Position numbers and translations under genes: made by a program. Positions 11,083-20,210 of a stretch of DNA of 64,000 bases are shown piece by piece. This stretch comes from Thermohalobaculum xanthum. GTDB lineage: Bacteria; Pseudomonadota; Alphaproteobacteria; Rhodobacterales; Rhodobacteraceae. The number at the start of each line of letters is the position of its first letter. Within the stretch, counting starts at the first letter, position 1. Under the pieces are notes generated by a model. The model was not told where the DNA came from and searched no databases. It worked only from the letters and a program-made list of their open reading frames with translations. The DNA is taken from positions 372,001 to 436,000 of the forward strand of contig NZ_JAEHHL010000001.1 in assembly GCF_016623495.1 (NCBI RefSeq), read 5' to 3'.

Positions 11083-11169
11083 AACACGGCAAATCCACGC
11101 TGCGGGGTAGACACTGACGCGAAAGACCGGAAGTCTCGGTCCGGTGCATGCTTCAGGAGGACCCCGTCG

Positions 11170-11760
11170 ATGGACAACATGCTGAAGATCGAGGAGATGC
11201 CCGAGGCGCTGCGGCGCAACTCGGTATGGCTTCTGGTGCTGGGAGGCGTCCTGGTGGTGGGTGGCACCTGCGCGGTGCTCTCGCCCTTCGTCGCGAGCGT
11301 TTTCGTGCTGTCGATCATCGGGGTCGTGTTCCTGTTCGCGGGCGTCGCGCAGATCGTGCAGGCCTTCGGGGCGCAGGGCTGGAAGGGCGGCACGCTCCAC
11401 GTGCTCGCGGGCGTGCTCTACACGGTGGGCGGGCTCCTGGTGCTGTTCAAGCCGCTGGCGGGGCTGATGGCGGTCACGCTGGTCGTCGTCGCGACGTTCC
11501 TCGCGGGCGGCGTGGTTCGGCTGGTCGCCGGATGGCAGCTGCGGCCCGAGGACGGCTGGGGCTGGATCGTCCTGAGCGGGTTGGCCTCGACACTGGCGGG
11601 CGTCGTGATCTGGGCGAACTTCCCAGCCTCGGCGGTCGTGGTGCTGGGCCTGATCGCCGGCTTCTCGTTCATCATGGAAGGCTGGGGCATGATCGTCCTG
11701 GGACTCGCGGCCCGGCGCCTGGGCGGCATGGCGGGCGGCAAGGGCGAGCCCCAGAGCTGA
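11170..11760 (+). CDS. HdeD family membrane protein (DUF308)
   Basis: 196 aa integral inner-membrane protein with about six hydrophobic helices in three pairs. Its repeated GVLxxVGGLxVLxxP pattern is typical of HdeD/DUF308. Enteric HdeD is linked to acid resistance at high cell density, but the molecular activity is unknown, and no such role can be claimed here. A strong AGGAGG lies 8 bases before the ATG. It stands alone, 87 bp after pheA, and converges on the formate/nitrite channel gene. Confidence 0.8.
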   Translation: MDNMLKIEEMPEALRRNSVWLLVLGGVLVVGGTCAVLSPFVASVFVLSIIGVVFLFAGVAQIVQAFGAQGWKGGTLHVLAGVLYTVGGLLVLFKPLAGLMAVTLVVVATFLAGGVVRLVAGWQLRPEDGWGWIVLSGLASTLAGVVIWANFPASAVVVLGLIAGFSFIMEGWGMIVLGLAARRLGGMAGGKGEPQS

Positions 11761-11789
11761 CGCGCCGAACGGCGGGTGCCGGGCAGGGC

Positions 11790-12617
11790 TCAGCCCCGCT
11801 CGGCATGGCGCAGATAGACCACCCAGTAGACACCGGCGACGAAGATGCCGCCGCCGATCATGTTGCCCAGCGTCACCCAGAAGATGTTGCCGATGAAGCC
11901 CGCGAGGCTGACCGCCGCGCCGTGCAGCCAGCCGGCGGGGATGAGGTACATGTTGGCGATCGAGTGCTCGAAGCCCATTGCGACAAAGGCTGCGACGGGG
12001 AAGATCACGGCCAGGATGCGGTCGGCGACGGTGTGCGACGCCATCGCGAGCCAGACCGCAAGGCACACGAGCGCATTGCACAGGATGCCGCGGGTCAGCG
12101 CGGCGAGCGGGCCGAGCGCGGTCTTGGCTTCGGCGATGCGGATCGCGGTGTCCGCGACGGCGCCGTCCCCGGCGGCGTAGACGCCCGAGATCCAGACCGC
12201 GATCGCCATGGCGAGGGCGCCCGCGAAGTTCGCGGCCCAGACGATCGCCCAGGCGCGAAGGAGCTGCCGGGTCGTCACCTTGCCGTCAGCCCAGGCCATC
12301 ACGATCAGGTTGTTGCCGGTAAAAAGCTCGGCCCCCGCCACGACGACGAGGACGAGGCCGAGCGAAAAGGCGATCCCCGCGAGCCAGCGGGTGAGCCCGA
12401 AGCCCGCCACCGGATCGGTCAGCACCAGCGTGGCGAGCATGCCCCCGAAGGCGATGAAGGCGCCCGCCAGCAGCCCGAGCATGACCATCGGGACGAGGCC
12501 GAGCGTCGCCTTGCGCACGCCGACCTCCTCGACCAGCCGGGCAATCATCTGCGGCGGGTGCGCGTCGGTCGGCGCTACGGGATGGGCAGGCGCAGGCCTG
12601 GTATGGTCGTCGGGCAC
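11790..12617 (-). CDS. Formate/nitrite transporter family protein
   Basis: 275 aa inner-membrane channel of the FNT family (FocA, NirC). Six hydrophobic helices are visible. Signature segments are GAELFTGNN after helix 2-3, the FNT motif GFEHSIANMYLIPAG and NMIGGGIFVAGVY near the C-terminus. The N-terminal cytoplasmic segment is Pro/His-rich. I prefer the GTG at 12617, with an AGGAG about 12 bases upstream; the longer frame from an ATG at 12701 has no ribosome binding site and adds a non-conserved extension. No nitrite reductase or formate enzyme gene is adjacent, so the transported anion is undetermined. Confidence 0.88.
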   Translation of the reverse strand: MPDDHTRPAPAHPVAPTDAHPPQMIARLVEEVGVRKATLGLVPMVMLGLLAGAFIAFGGMLATLVLTDPVAGFGLTRWLAGIAFSLGLVLVVVAGAELFTGNNLIVMAWADGKVTTRQLLRAWAIVWAANFAGALAMAIAVWISGVYAAGDGAVADTAIRIAEAKTALGPLAALTRGILCNALVCLAVWLAMASHTVADRILAVIFPVAAFVAMGFEHSIANMYLIPAGWLHGAAVSLAGFIGNIFWVTLGNMIGGGIFVAGVYWVVYLRHAERG

Positions 12618-12749
12618 GGGGCGGGCTCCTGTATTGCCGGTGAGATGCTCACGCTCTCGCCCCGCAGTATAGCCAGCCTTCCCGACGCCCCTGCATGACA
12701 TGGATCATGGTCGTCGGCGTGACGCGGGCCGCGCGGGGCGGCGCGTTGA

Positions 12750-14177
12750 TCAGCCGCCGGCGCCGCCCACGGTCAGCCCCTCGATCAGCAAGGTCGGCTG
12801 GCCCACGCCGACCGGCACGCCCTGGCCGTTCTTGCCGCAGGTGCCGATCCCGGGGTCCATCGCCATGTCGTTGCCGATGGCGCGCACCTTGTGGAGCGCG
12901 GTCGGACCGTCGCCGATCAGGGTCGCGCCCTTCACCGGGTGCAGGACCTTGCCGTTCTTCACGCGATAGGCCTCGGTGCAGGAGAACACGAACTTGCCGT
13001 TGGTGATGTCGACCTGCCCGCCGCCGAAATTGACGGCGTAGATGCCGTCCTTGACGCTGGCCACGATCTCGACGGGCGTGGCGTCGCCGCCGAGCATGAC
13101 GGTGTTGGTCATCCGCGGCATGGGGATGTGGGCATAGGACTGACGGCGCCCGTTTCCGGTGGGGGCGACCCCCATCAGGCGGGCGTTCTGCCGGTCCTGC
13201 ATGTAGCCGGTGAGGATGCCGTCCTCGATCAGCGCCGTGCGCCCCGAGGGCGTGCCCTCGTCGTCGATGGTGATCGAGCCGCGCCGGTCGGGGATGGTGC
13301 CGTCGTCGACCACCGTCACGCCGGGCGCGGCCACGCGCTTGCCCATGAGCGACGAGAAGGCCGAGGTGCCCTTGCGGTTGAAGTCACCCTCGAGCCCGTG
13401 ACCCACGGCCTCGTGCAGCAGGATGCCGGGCCAGCCAGGGCCAAGCGCGACCTCCATGACGCCGGCGGGCGCATCGCGGGCCTCGAGGTTGATCAGCGCC
13501 TGGCGCAGCGCCTCGCTCGCCATGCTCTGCCAGTTCGCGGTGGACAGGAGCGCGTCGAGTCCGTGGCGGCCGCCGGCGCCCGCGCTGCCGGATTCGCGGC
13601 GGCCGTCGCCCTCGACGATCACCGAGATGTTGAGCCGGGCCAGCGGGCGGTGGTCGCGGGCGCGCCAGCCATCGGGGCGTAGGATCTCGATCTCCTGCAC
13701 GCTGGCCGAGAGGGCGGCCGTGACCTGCACCACGCGCGGATCGCGTGCCCTGAGCCAGTCGTCGATCTCGGCGAGCAGCCCGATCTTCTCGGCGAGCGGG
13801 CGTTCGCCCACCGGGTCGGCGGCGGGGTAAAGAACGCGGTTGGTGCGCGAGGGCGAGTCTGCAAGCGTGCCGCCGCCCTCGCGGGCGGCGAGCCGGGCGG
13901 TCTGGGCGGCGCGGCGCAGCGCGGCTTCGCTCAGCTCGGTGGAATGGGCGTAGCCCGCTGTCGGGCCGGCCACGGCCCTCAGCCCGAAGCCTTCGCCCGA
14001 ATCGTAGGACGCGGTGCGCAGCCGCCCGTCGTCGAAGACCAGCATCTCCGAGCGCGAGCGCTCGAGAAAAAGCTCGCCGTCATCGGCCCCCGCGACGGCC
14101 TCGCGCAGGACCGCGAGGGCGCGGGCCTCGTCGAGATGCGTCTCGAAGGGCCGGAAGGGGGATTCGGGGGCAGACAT
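12750..14177 (-). CDS. tldD: Metalloprotease TldD
   Basis: 475 aa, PmbA/TldD family. TldD acts with TldE/PmbA as a heterodimeric zinc protease (microcin B17 maturation and CcdA degradation in E. coli). The zinc site is H255-E-A-V-G-H260 in LLHEAVGHGLEGD, with a C-terminal Cys in VFSCTEAYRV as a further ligand. The ATG at 14177 (MSAPESPF) follows GGAGCG and matches family length; an upstream ATG at 14252 would cover the FNR-type box. pmbA is not in the window. It is divergent from ctaC, a neighbourhood common in Rhodobacterales. Confidence 0.93.
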   Translation of the reverse strand: MSAPESPFRPFETHLDEARALAVLREAVAGADDGELFLERSRSEMLVFDDGRLRTASYDSGEGFGLRAVAGPTAGYAHSTELSEAALRRAAQTARLAAREGGGTLADSPSRTNRVLYPAADPVGERPLAEKIGLLAEIDDWLRARDPRVVQVTAALSASVQEIEILRPDGWRARDHRPLARLNISVIVEGDGRRESGSAGAGGRHGLDALLSTANWQSMASEALRQALINLEARDAPAGVMEVALGPGWPGILLHEAVGHGLEGDFNRKGTSAFSSLMGKRVAAPGVTVVDDGTIPDRRGSITIDDEGTPSGRTALIEDGILTGYMQDRQNARLMGVAPTGNGRRQSYAHIPMPRMTNTVMLGGDATPVEIVASVKDGIYAVNFGGGQVDITNGKFVFSCTEAYRVKNGKVLHPVKGATLIGDGPTALHKVRAIGNDMAMDPGIGTCGKNGQGVPVGVGQPTLLIEGLTVGGAGG

Positions 14178-14213
14178 GGGCGCTCCAGCGTTTGGTTGTG
14201 ACGACAGCAAGCC

Positions 14214-14227
14214 TTGATCGAAATCAA
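14214..14227. promoter_or_regulatory. FNR/FnrL-type box
   Basis: TTGATCGAAATCAA is an exact match to the FNR-family consensus TTGAT-N4-ATCAA. It lies between divergent tldD (centre 43 bp from its start codon) and ctaC (centre about 152 bp from its start codon). It suggests oxygen control of one or both genes by FnrL. Binding is inferred from the sequence only. Confidence 0.7.
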
Positions 14228-14270
14228 AAAGCGGCGTCTTGCCGCGCAGCATCCGCTTGCCCTCTTACGG

Positions 14271-14299
14271 TCAATATGGTGATAGAGGCACAACGGCAA
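14271..14299 (-). promoter_or_regulatory. Predicted tldD promoter
   Basis: On the minus strand TTGCCG (14299-14294), a 17-bp spacer and TATTGA (14276-14271) form a sigma-70-like promoter pointing at tldD. The FNR-type box then falls downstream of the expected start site, a repressing geometry. Confidence 0.4.
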
Positions 14300-14372
14300 G
14301 GTACGGGAGCTTGAGCGGCACACCCGCGGCCCTAGCTTTGCCCTGAGAACTGGGCATCTCGACGGGGAAGGC

Positions 14373-15245
14373 ATGATGCAGATGGCAAGGATCTCCGCGT
14401 TCGCTATGTCGGCGCTGATGACAGCGTCCGCGGGGCTGGCGCAGGCGCAGGAAATCGTGACGGGCAAGCCGGTGCCGCTGGGAACCGGATTCCAGGTCGC
14501 CGCGACGCCGGTGGCGGAAGACATCCACTGGCTCGACGACATGCTTCTGGTGATCATCACCCTGATCGTGCTGTTCGTCCTGGGCCTGCTGGTCGCCGTG
14601 GTGATGAAGTACAACGCCAAGGCCAATCCCAACCCCGAGCGCTTCACCCACAACGCCGTGCTCGAGGTGGTGTGGACGGCTATCCCGGTGGTCATCCTCT
14701 TCGTCATCGCCGTGCCGTCGCTGAAGCTGCTGTTCAACCAGCTCGACGTGCCCGAGCCCTACCTGACGATCAAGGCGACCGGCAATCAGTGGTTCTGGAG
14801 CTACGAGTACCCGGACCAGGACATCAGCATGGATGCCTTCATGATCGGCGGCGGCAATGCCCACCTGACCGACGAGATCCGCGCCGAGCTGGCCGATGCG
14901 GGCTACACCGACGACGAGTTCCTGCTGGCGACCGATACCCGTCTGGTCGTGCCGGTGAACCAGAACGTGCACGTGCTGGTGACCGGCTCGGACGTGATCC
15001 ATGCGTGGGCGGTGCCGGCCTTCGGCGTGAAGATCGACGCCGTCCCCGGGCGCACCAACGAGACCTGGTTCCGCGCCGAGCAGCTCGGCACATTCTTCGG
15101 CCAGTGCTCGGAGCTGTGCGGCAAGGACCACTCGTACATGCCGATCGTGGTCGAGGTCGTGAGCCAGGAGGACTACGACGCCTGGGTGCTCGAGCAGACC
15201 GCGGCGCGCGACGGCGCGACCAAGGTCGCCAACGCCGCGAACTGA
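14373..15245 (+). CDS. ctaC: Cytochrome c oxidase subunit II
   Basis: 290 aa, aa3-type oxidase subunit carrying the CuA centre that receives electrons from cytochrome c. A signal peptide (residues 1-26, ending AQAQ) is followed by two membrane helices (about 56-78 and 97-120) and a periplasmic cupredoxin domain. The aromatic electron-entry patch QWFWSYEYPD is at 139-148. CuA ligands are all present: H210, C245, E247, C249, H253 and M256. A GGGAAGG ribosome binding site precedes the ATG. First gene of the oxidase assembly operon; subunit I (ctaD) is not in the window. Confidence 0.96.
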   Translation: MMQMARISAFAMSALMTASAGLAQAQEIVTGKPVPLGTGFQVAATPVAEDIHWLDDMLLVIITLIVLFVLGLLVAVVMKYNAKANPNPERFTHNAVLEVVWTAIPVVILFVIAVPSLKLLFNQLDVPEPYLTIKATGNQWFWSYEYPDQDISMDAFMIGGGNAHLTDEIRAELADAGYTDDEFLLATDTRLVVPVNQNVHVLVTGSDVIHAWAVPAFGVKIDAVPGRTNETWFRAEQLGTFFGQCSELCGKDHSYMPIVVEVVSQEDYDAWVLEQTAARDGATKVANAAN

Positions 15246-15313
15246 ACCGATGCCGGGCCGCGCGCCGCTGAGCGCGATGGCCCGGCGCCGAGCGCGCCCC
15301 ATGCGGGGGCGCC

Positions 15314-16303
15314 GTGACCGATCCGCCGAGAGATGGTGACTGCGTGACCGACATCGCTCCCGATCTCACCGCACGCGCCGGGGCCGCCGAGCCGGGCTTT
15401 GGGGACTATGTGCGCCTGCTCAAGCCGCGCGTCATGTCGCTCGTGGTCTTCACGGCGCTGGCCGGGATGCTGGCCGCGCCCTCGGTCGTCCATCCCGTCG
15501 AGGCCTTCGCCGCGCTGGTCTGCATCGCGGTCGGCGCGGGCGCCTCGGGTGCGCTGAACATGTGGTATGACGCCGACATCGACGCCGAGATGGCGCGCAC
15601 CAAGGGCCGCCCCGTGCCCACGGGGCAGGTCGAGCCCGGCGAGGCGCTGGCCCTGGGGCTTGGATTGTCGATCCTGTCGGTGACGATGCTGGGCCTGTTC
15701 GCCAATCCTTTGGCGGCGGCGCTGCTGGCCTTCACGATCTTCTTCTACGCCGTGATCTACACGATGTGGCTCAAGCGCGCGACGCCGCAGAACATCGTGA
15801 TCGGCGGCGCGGCGGGCGCGTTCCCGCCGATGATCGCCTGGGCGGCGGTGACGGGCGAGGTCACGCTCGCGCCGGTCCTGATGTTCCTGGTGATCTTCCT
15901 CTGGACGCCGCCGCATTTCTGGGCGTTGGCCCTGTGGCGGCGCGCGGACTACGCGAAAGTTTCGGTGCCGATGCTGCCGGTGGTGGCCGGCGACGCCGAG
16001 ACGCGGCGCCAGATCTGGATCTACTCGCTGCTGCTCGCCCCGGTGGCGGTTGCGCCGGCGTTCACGGTGGCTGGCGGGCCGATCTATCTGGCGGTGTCGG
16101 TGCTGGCGACGGCCGACTTCCTGCGCCGCGCCTGGACCGTGAGCCGGCGCGATGCTGCCTCGGCCGAGGCCGACCGGTTCCGCGCCGAGAAGAAGCTTTT
16201 CGGCGTTTCGATCCTCTATCTCTTCGCGATTTTCGGTGCCTTCATCGCCGATTTTGCCCTGCGCGCCGCGGTCGGGCCCCTTGCCTGGCCAGTGTGGTTC
16301 TGA
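15314..16303 (+). CDS. ctaB: Protoheme IX farnesyltransferase (heme O synthase)
   Basis: 329 aa UbiA-family prenyltransferase that farnesylates heme B to heme O, the precursor of heme A for the aa3 oxidase. Substrate Mg/pyrophosphate-binding motifs are [12 protein letters not shown] and a second set near [26 protein letters not shown]. Eight or nine membrane helices are expected. The start is uncertain: GTG at 15314 has GGGGGC close upstream, while GTG at 15344 gives a 319-aa protein with a more usual N-terminal length. It sits 68 bp after ctaC in the oxidase operon. Confidence 0.94.
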   Translation: MTDPPRDGDCVTDIAPDLTARAGAAEPGFGDYVRLLKPRVMSLVVFTALAGMLAAPSVVHPVEAFAALVCIAVGAGASGALNMWYDADIDAEMARTKGRPVPTGQVEPGEALALGLGLSILSVTMLGLFANPLAAALLAFTIFFYAVIYTMWLKRATPQNIVIGGAAGAFPPMIAWAAVTGEVTLAPVLMFLVIFLWTPPHFWALALWRRADYAKVSVPMLPVVAGDAETRRQIWIYSLLLAPVAVAPAFTVAGGPIYLAVSVLATADFLRRAWTVSRRDAASAEADRFRAEKKLFGVSILYLFAIFGAFIADFALRAAVGPLAWPVWF

Positions 16304-16317
16304 GGGGAGCGGTGGCG

Positions 16318-16458
16318 ATGCGAGAGGACCACGAGCTGCACAGGCGCCGGCGCGGGCGGAACCTTGGGGTGCTTGCGGTGCTTGTTGCCTTCGTGTTCCT
16401 CCTCTTCTGGGTGACCGTCGTTAAGATGGGTACCCACGCAGGCAACCCGTGGGGCTGA
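16318..16458 (+). CDS. Small membrane protein of the cox operon (CoxF-like)
   Basis: 46 aa, one membrane helix. A basic N-terminus (HRRRRGRN) is followed by a hydrophobic helix (about residues 16-35) and a short tail ending HAGNPWG. The ATG at 16318 has GGGGAG eight bases upstream. It begins 15 bp after ctaB and its stop is one base before ctaG, so it is translated within the operon. Short single-helix proteins occur at this exact place between ctaB and ctaG in many alphaproteobacteria (CoxF-like); the function is unproven. Position is the strongest evidence. Confidence 0.8.
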   Translation: MREDHELHRRRRGRNLGVLAVLVAFVFLLFWVTVVKMGTHAGNPWG

Positions 16459-16459
16459 G

Positions 16460-17086
16460 ATGACGAAGCTCGACATGAGACGAAGCGGAAACGGCGAGAA
16501 GCGGCTTTGGAAGAAAGCCGTGCCGCTGGTCGGCGTGGTGTTCGGCATGCTTGGCATGGCCTATGCCGCCGTGCCGTTCTACGACTGGTTCTGCCGCGTG
16601 ACGGGCTTTGCCGGCACGACGCAGGTGGCGGCGGCAGGCACCGACGTCGAGGTGCTGGACCAGACGGTCACGGTGCGCTTCGACGGCTCGACCAATCGCG
16701 GCATGCCGTGGGAGTTTCGGCCCGCGACGCCGCCGATGGAAATCAGGATCGGCGAGACCGGGCTGGCCTTCTACGAGGCGCACAACCCGACCGACCACCC
16801 GATCACCGGGACCGCGACGTTCAACGTGACGCCGTTCGCGGCCGGCGCGTATTTCACCAAGATCGACTGCTTCTGCTTCACCGAGCAGACGCTTCAGCCC
16901 GGCGAGCGGGTCATGATGCCGGTGACGTTCTACGTCGACCCCGACATCTTGCAGGACCCCGAGACCGACCGCGTGCACACGATCACGCTGTCCTACACCT
17001 TCTACGAGACAGAGACCGAGCCCGAGCAGCAGGCCCGGCTCGACACGGAACCGGGTGGCGCCGCCGCGTCCGCCGGGCGGAACTGA
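16460..17086 (+). CDS. ctaG: Cytochrome c oxidase copper chaperone CtaG/Cox11
   Basis: 208 aa. It is anchored by one N-terminal helix (about residues 20-40), with a periplasmic immunoglobulin-like domain that delivers copper to the CuB site of subunit I. The copper-binding CFCF motif is at 137-140 (C137, C139), and the third conserved Cys is C45 in [10 protein letters not shown]. The C-terminal [11 protein letters not shown] strand is typical. It lies in the standard order between the small CoxF-like gene and ctaE. The start ATG is one base after the preceding stop codon. Confidence 0.95.
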   Translation: MTKLDMRRSGNGEKRLWKKAVPLVGVVFGMLGMAYAAVPFYDWFCRVTGFAGTTQVAAAGTDVEVLDQTVTVRFDGSTNRGMPWEFRPATPPMEIRIGETGLAFYEAHNPTDHPITGTATFNVTPFAAGAYFTKIDCFCFTEQTLQPGERVMMPVTFYVDPDILQDPETDRVHTITLSYTFYETETEPEQQARLDTEPGGAAASAGRN

Positions 17087-17108
17087 CGGCGCATTGGAGG
17101 GAGAGGCC

Positions 17109-17924
17109 ATGGCCCACGAGAAAAACCACGACTACCATATCCTGCCGCCAAGCCCCTGGCCCTTCATGGGCGCGGTCGGCGCGTTCACCATGCTGGCCGG
17201 CATGGTCGTGTTCATGAAGGGCGGCACGCCCGCCATCGCGCTCCTCGGCCTCGCCGTCGTCCTCTACACGATGTATGTCTGGTGGCGCGACGTCATCGCC
17301 GAGGCCAATGCCGGCGACCACACTCCGGTCGTGCGTATCGGCCTGCGCTACGGGATGATCCTGTTCATCATCTCGGAGGTGATGTTCTTCTCGGCGTGGT
17401 TCTGGTCGTTCTTCAAGCACGCGATCTTCCCGATGACGGGCGATTTCGGCACCATCGCGACCGCCGACGCCCCCGACGGCGTCTGGCCGCCCGTGGGGAT
17501 CGTGACCTTCGACCCGTGGCACCTGCCGCTGATCAACACGCTGATCCTGCTGCTGTCGGGCACCACGGTGACCTGGGCACACCATGCGCTGCTCGAGGGC
17601 AAGCGGCCCGCGCTGATCTATGGCCTGCTGGCGACCGTCCTGCTCGGCGCGCTCTTCACGATGTTCCAAGCCTACGAGTACAGCCACGCGGCCTTCAGCT
17701 TCAGCGGTAACATCTACGGCGCGAACTTCTTCATGGCGACGGGCTTCCACGGCTTCCACGTCGTCGTCGGGACGATCTTCCTCTTCGTCTGCCTGATGCG
17801 CGCCCGGGCCGGGGCTTTCACGCCCGAGCAGCATGTCGGCTTCGAGGCGGCCGCCTGGTACTGGCACTTCGTCGACGTCGTCTGGCTGTTCCTCTTCGCC
17901 TGCGTCTACATCTGGGGCGGCTGA
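17109..17924 (+). CDS. ctaE: Cytochrome c oxidase subunit III
   Basis: 271 aa, seven-helix subunit of the aa3 oxidase. Typical segments are [20 protein letters not shown] at the N-terminus, [49 protein letters not shown] and the C-terminal [21 protein letters not shown]. The start at 17109 is set by a very strong GGAGGGAGAGG site; a longer in-frame ATG at 17055 lies inside ctaG. It is followed by a good terminator, so it may end the main oxidase transcript. Confidence 0.96.
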   Translation: MAHEKNHDYHILPPSPWPFMGAVGAFTMLAGMVVFMKGGTPAIALLGLAVVLYTMYVWWRDVIAEANAGDHTPVVRIGLRYGMILFIISEVMFFSAWFWSFFKHAIFPMTGDFGTIATADAPDGVWPPVGIVTFDPWHLPLINTLILLLSGTTVTWAHHALLEGKRPALIYGLLATVLLGALFTMFQAYEYSHAAFSFSGNIYGANFFMATGFHGFHVVVGTIFLFVCLMRARAGAFTPEQHVGFEAAAWYWHFVDVVWLFLFACVYIWGG

Positions 17925-17949
17925 GCCTCAGCGCGGGACATGGACCTGG

Positions 17950-17983
17950 CCGCCGCCCGCACCCCGGGCGGCGGTTTCGTTTT
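17950..17983 (+). terminator. Rho-independent terminator after ctaE
   Basis: A perfect 10-bp GC stem (17950-17959 with 17965-17974) and CACCC loop are followed by TTTCGTTTT. It lies 25 bp after the ctaE stop and 19 bp before surf1, so surf1 may depend on readthrough. Confidence 0.85.
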
Positions 17984-18001
17984 GGAGACGGAGCGTTGCG
18001 C

Positions 18002-18727
18002 ATGACCCGAAGCCACCGCGGCATATTCGCCCCGATCGTGATCGGCGTGAGCGGGGTCGCGATTCTCATCGGTCTTTGCGTCTGGCAGATCCAGCGGATG
18101 ACCTGGAAGGAGGCGCTGATCGACACGCTCGAGGCGCGGCTCTCGAGCGAACCGGTGGCGCTGCCCGCGGGACCGGACGCAGCTGACGAGTTTCTGCGCG
18201 TGCGGATCACGGGGCGATTCGACGACGCGCCCGGCGGCCATGGCTTCGCCGACGCGCCCTTCCTGACGACGCGCGAGCGCGAGCCCGGCTACCGGATCAT
18301 CCAGCCTTTCGCGACCAGCGACGGGCGGCACGTGATGGTGGACCGGGGTTTCCTGCCGGCATCGCTCAAGAACGAGGATGGCCGCGCCGTGCGGCCCACG
18401 CCCGCGCCGGCCGAGGATCTGACGCTGACGGGTGCGCTGCGCTTTCCCGACGAGACCGCGGACCCGCCCTTCGGCGCCCGCGACAACGTCTGGGTCGCGC
18501 GCGATCTGGCGGCCATGGCGCGAATCTTCGGGACCGAGCCCGTTCTGGTCGTGTCGGAGACGCCGACGGCGGTGGGCGGGGCGTGGCCGCAGCCCATGCC
18601 TCTGACAGTGGATCTGCCGAACAGCCACCTCAACTACGCCATCACCTGGGGATCGCTGGCGCTGGTCTGGGCGGTGATGGCGGGCGTCTGGCTGAGGCGT
18701 GAGCTGGCGGCCTCGAAAGACGGGTGA
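18002..18727 (+). CDS. SURF1 family cytochrome oxidase assembly protein
   Basis: 241 aa. SURF1 proteins have one helix near each end with a periplasmic domain between, and help insert heme A into subunit I. Here helix 1 spans about residues 12-29 and leads into IGLCVWQIQRMTWKEALI, a close match to the family pattern LGxWQLxRxxWK. The second helix is near residues 213-230 (ITWGSLALVWAVMAGVWL). The ATG at 18002 has GGAG eight bases upstream. Its place after ctaE fits the conserved oxidase cluster, although a terminator intervenes. Confidence 0.9.
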   Translation: MTRSHRGIFAPIVIGVSGVAILIGLCVWQIQRMTWKEALIDTLEARLSSEPVALPAGPDAADEFLRVRITGRFDDAPGGHGFADAPFLTTREREPGYRIIQPFATSDGRHVMVDRGFLPASLKNEDGRAVRPTPAPAEDLTLTGALRFPDETADPPFGARDNVWVARDLAAMARIFGTEPVLVVSETPTAVGGAWPQPMPLTVDLPNSHLNYAITWGSLALVWAVMAGVWLRRELAASKDG

Positions 18728-18761
18728 AACGCGACGCCGTACGCCGCATCCGGCATGGACA

Positions 18762-18790
18762 TTGTCCCCCCTCGCGCGCTGCTGTATGAC
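18762..18790 (+). promoter_or_regulatory. Predicted thrC promoter
   Basis: TTGTCC (18762-18767), a 17-bp spacer and TATGAC (18785-18790) lie about 30 bp before the thrC start codon. The fit to sigma-70 hexamers is moderate. Confidence 0.45.
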
Positions 18791-18818
18791 GCGCGACAGG
18801 AACGAGGGGAGCCATCCG

Positions 18819-20210
18819 ATGCGTTACATTTCGACCCGAGGCCAGGCGCCGGCGCTCGATTTCGAGGCGGCGATGCTGACCGGCCTTGCGCGCGACGGGG
18901 GGCTCTACGTCCCCGAGCAGGTGCCGCACATGGCGCCCGCCGAGATCGCGGCGCTGGCGGGGCTGAGCTACGAGGAAGTGGCGTTCCGGGTCATGCGCCC
19001 GTTCATCGGTGACTGCTTCACCGACAGCGCCTTCCGCGAGATCATCGCGCGGGCCTATGCCAGCTTTCCGCACCCGGCCCGCTGCCCGCTGGTCCAGATC
19101 GGCCCGAACGACTGGATCATGGAGCTGCATCACGGCCCGACGCTGGCTTTCAAGGACGTGGCCATGCAGCTCATCGGCCAGATGTTCCAGGCGGTTCTGG
19201 GGCGGCGCGGCGAGCGGGTGACCATCGTCGGCGCGACCAGCGGTGACACGGGCTCGGCGGCGATCGAGGCGTTCCGCGGGCTCGATACCGTGGACGTGGT
19301 GATCCTCTACCCGCATGGCCGGGTGTCCGAGGTGCAGCGCCGCCAGATGACCACCCCGGTCGAGGGCAACGTGCACGCACTGGCCGTGGAAGGCACTTTC
19401 GACGACTGCCAGGCGCTTGTGAAGGCGATGTTCAACGACTTCGCCTTCCGCGACGAGGTGGGGCTGGCGGCCGTCAACTCGATCAACTGGGCGCGAGTGC
19501 TCGCGCAGGCGGTCTACTACTTCACCGCCGCGGTCAGCCTGGGCGCGCCCGGACGACGGGTCAGCTTCTCGGTGCCGACGGGCAATTTCGGCGATATCTT
19601 CGCGGGCCACATCGCGCGCCGCATGGGATTGCCGGTCGATACGCTTGTGATTGCCACCAACGAGAATGATATCCTGCACCGGACGCTGGAGAGCGGCGTC
19701 TACGAAAGCCGCGGCGTGGTTGCGACGATCGCGCCGTCTATGGACATTCAGGTGAGCTCGAATTTCGAGCGGCTCCTGTTCGAGTTGTATGGCGAGGATG
19801 GTGCGTCGGTGACGGCGGCGATGGACGAGTTGAAGGCGACGGGACGCTTCGCGCTGCCGCAGGGCGCGGTGGCGCAGCTGCGCGAGGGGTTTGCCTCGGC
19901 GCGCTCGGACAAGGACACGACGATGGCGCTGATCGCGCGCATGCATCGCGACACGGGCCTTGTGCTGGACCCGCACACCGCCATCGGCGTGGTGGCGGCC
20001 GATCGAGCGCGCGGCGAGGCCGAGGTTCCGATGGTCACGCTGGGTACCGCCCATGCCGCCAAGTTCCCCGATGCCGTCGAAGCCGCCTGCGGTGTGCGCC
20101 CGGCGCTGCCCGCGCGGATGGCCGATCTCTACGAGCGGCCCGAGCGTGTGAGCGTCGTGCCCAACGATCTCGAGCGGATCGAGGCCGTGGTCCGGGAGCG
20201 TCGCCAATGA
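18819..20210 (+). CDS. thrC: Threonine synthase
   Basis: 463 aa, PLP enzyme converting O-phosphohomoserine to threonine. The N-terminus MRYISTRGQAPALDFEAAML and the longer class with an N-terminal helical domain match proteobacterial and fungal-type ThrC. The Schiff-base lysine is K112 in HHGPTLAFKDVAMQ. The phosphate-binding loop GATSGDTGSAA and SINWARVLAQ are visible. The ATG at 18819 follows GAGGGGAG; the longer in-frame extension overlaps surf1. Its stop overlaps the start of the M16 peptidase gene by four bases, so the two are translationally coupled. Confidence 0.95.
   Translation: MRYISTRGQAPALDFEAAMLTGLARDGGLYVPEQVPHMAPAEIAALAGLSYEEVAFRVMRPFIGDCFTDSAFREIIARAYASFPHPARCPLVQIGPNDWIMELHHGPTLAFKDVAMQLIGQMFQAVLGRRGERVTIVGATSGDTGSAAIEAFRGLDTVDVVILYPHGRVSEVQRRQMTTPVEGNVHALAVEGTFDDCQALVKAMFNDFAFRDEVGLAAVNSINWARVLAQAVYYFTAAVSLGAPGRRVSFSVPTGNFGDIFAGHIARRMGLPVDTLVIATNENDILHRTLESGVYESRGVVATIAPSMDIQVSSNFERLLFELYGEDGASVTAAMDELKATGRFALPQGAVAQLREGFASARSDKDTTMALIARMHRDTGLVLDPHTAIGVVAADRARGEAEVPMVTLGTAHAAKFPDAVEAACGVRPALPARMADLYERPERVSVVPNDLERIEAVVRERRQ

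Noticed and set aside
11100-11160. Weak hairpin (ACCGGA/TCCGGT) after pheA
   Set aside because: Only 6 bp with no T-tract; not enough to call a terminator.
17055-17108. Longer start for ctaE within ctaG
   Set aside because: The strong GGAGGGAGAGG site and family N-terminus both point to 17109.
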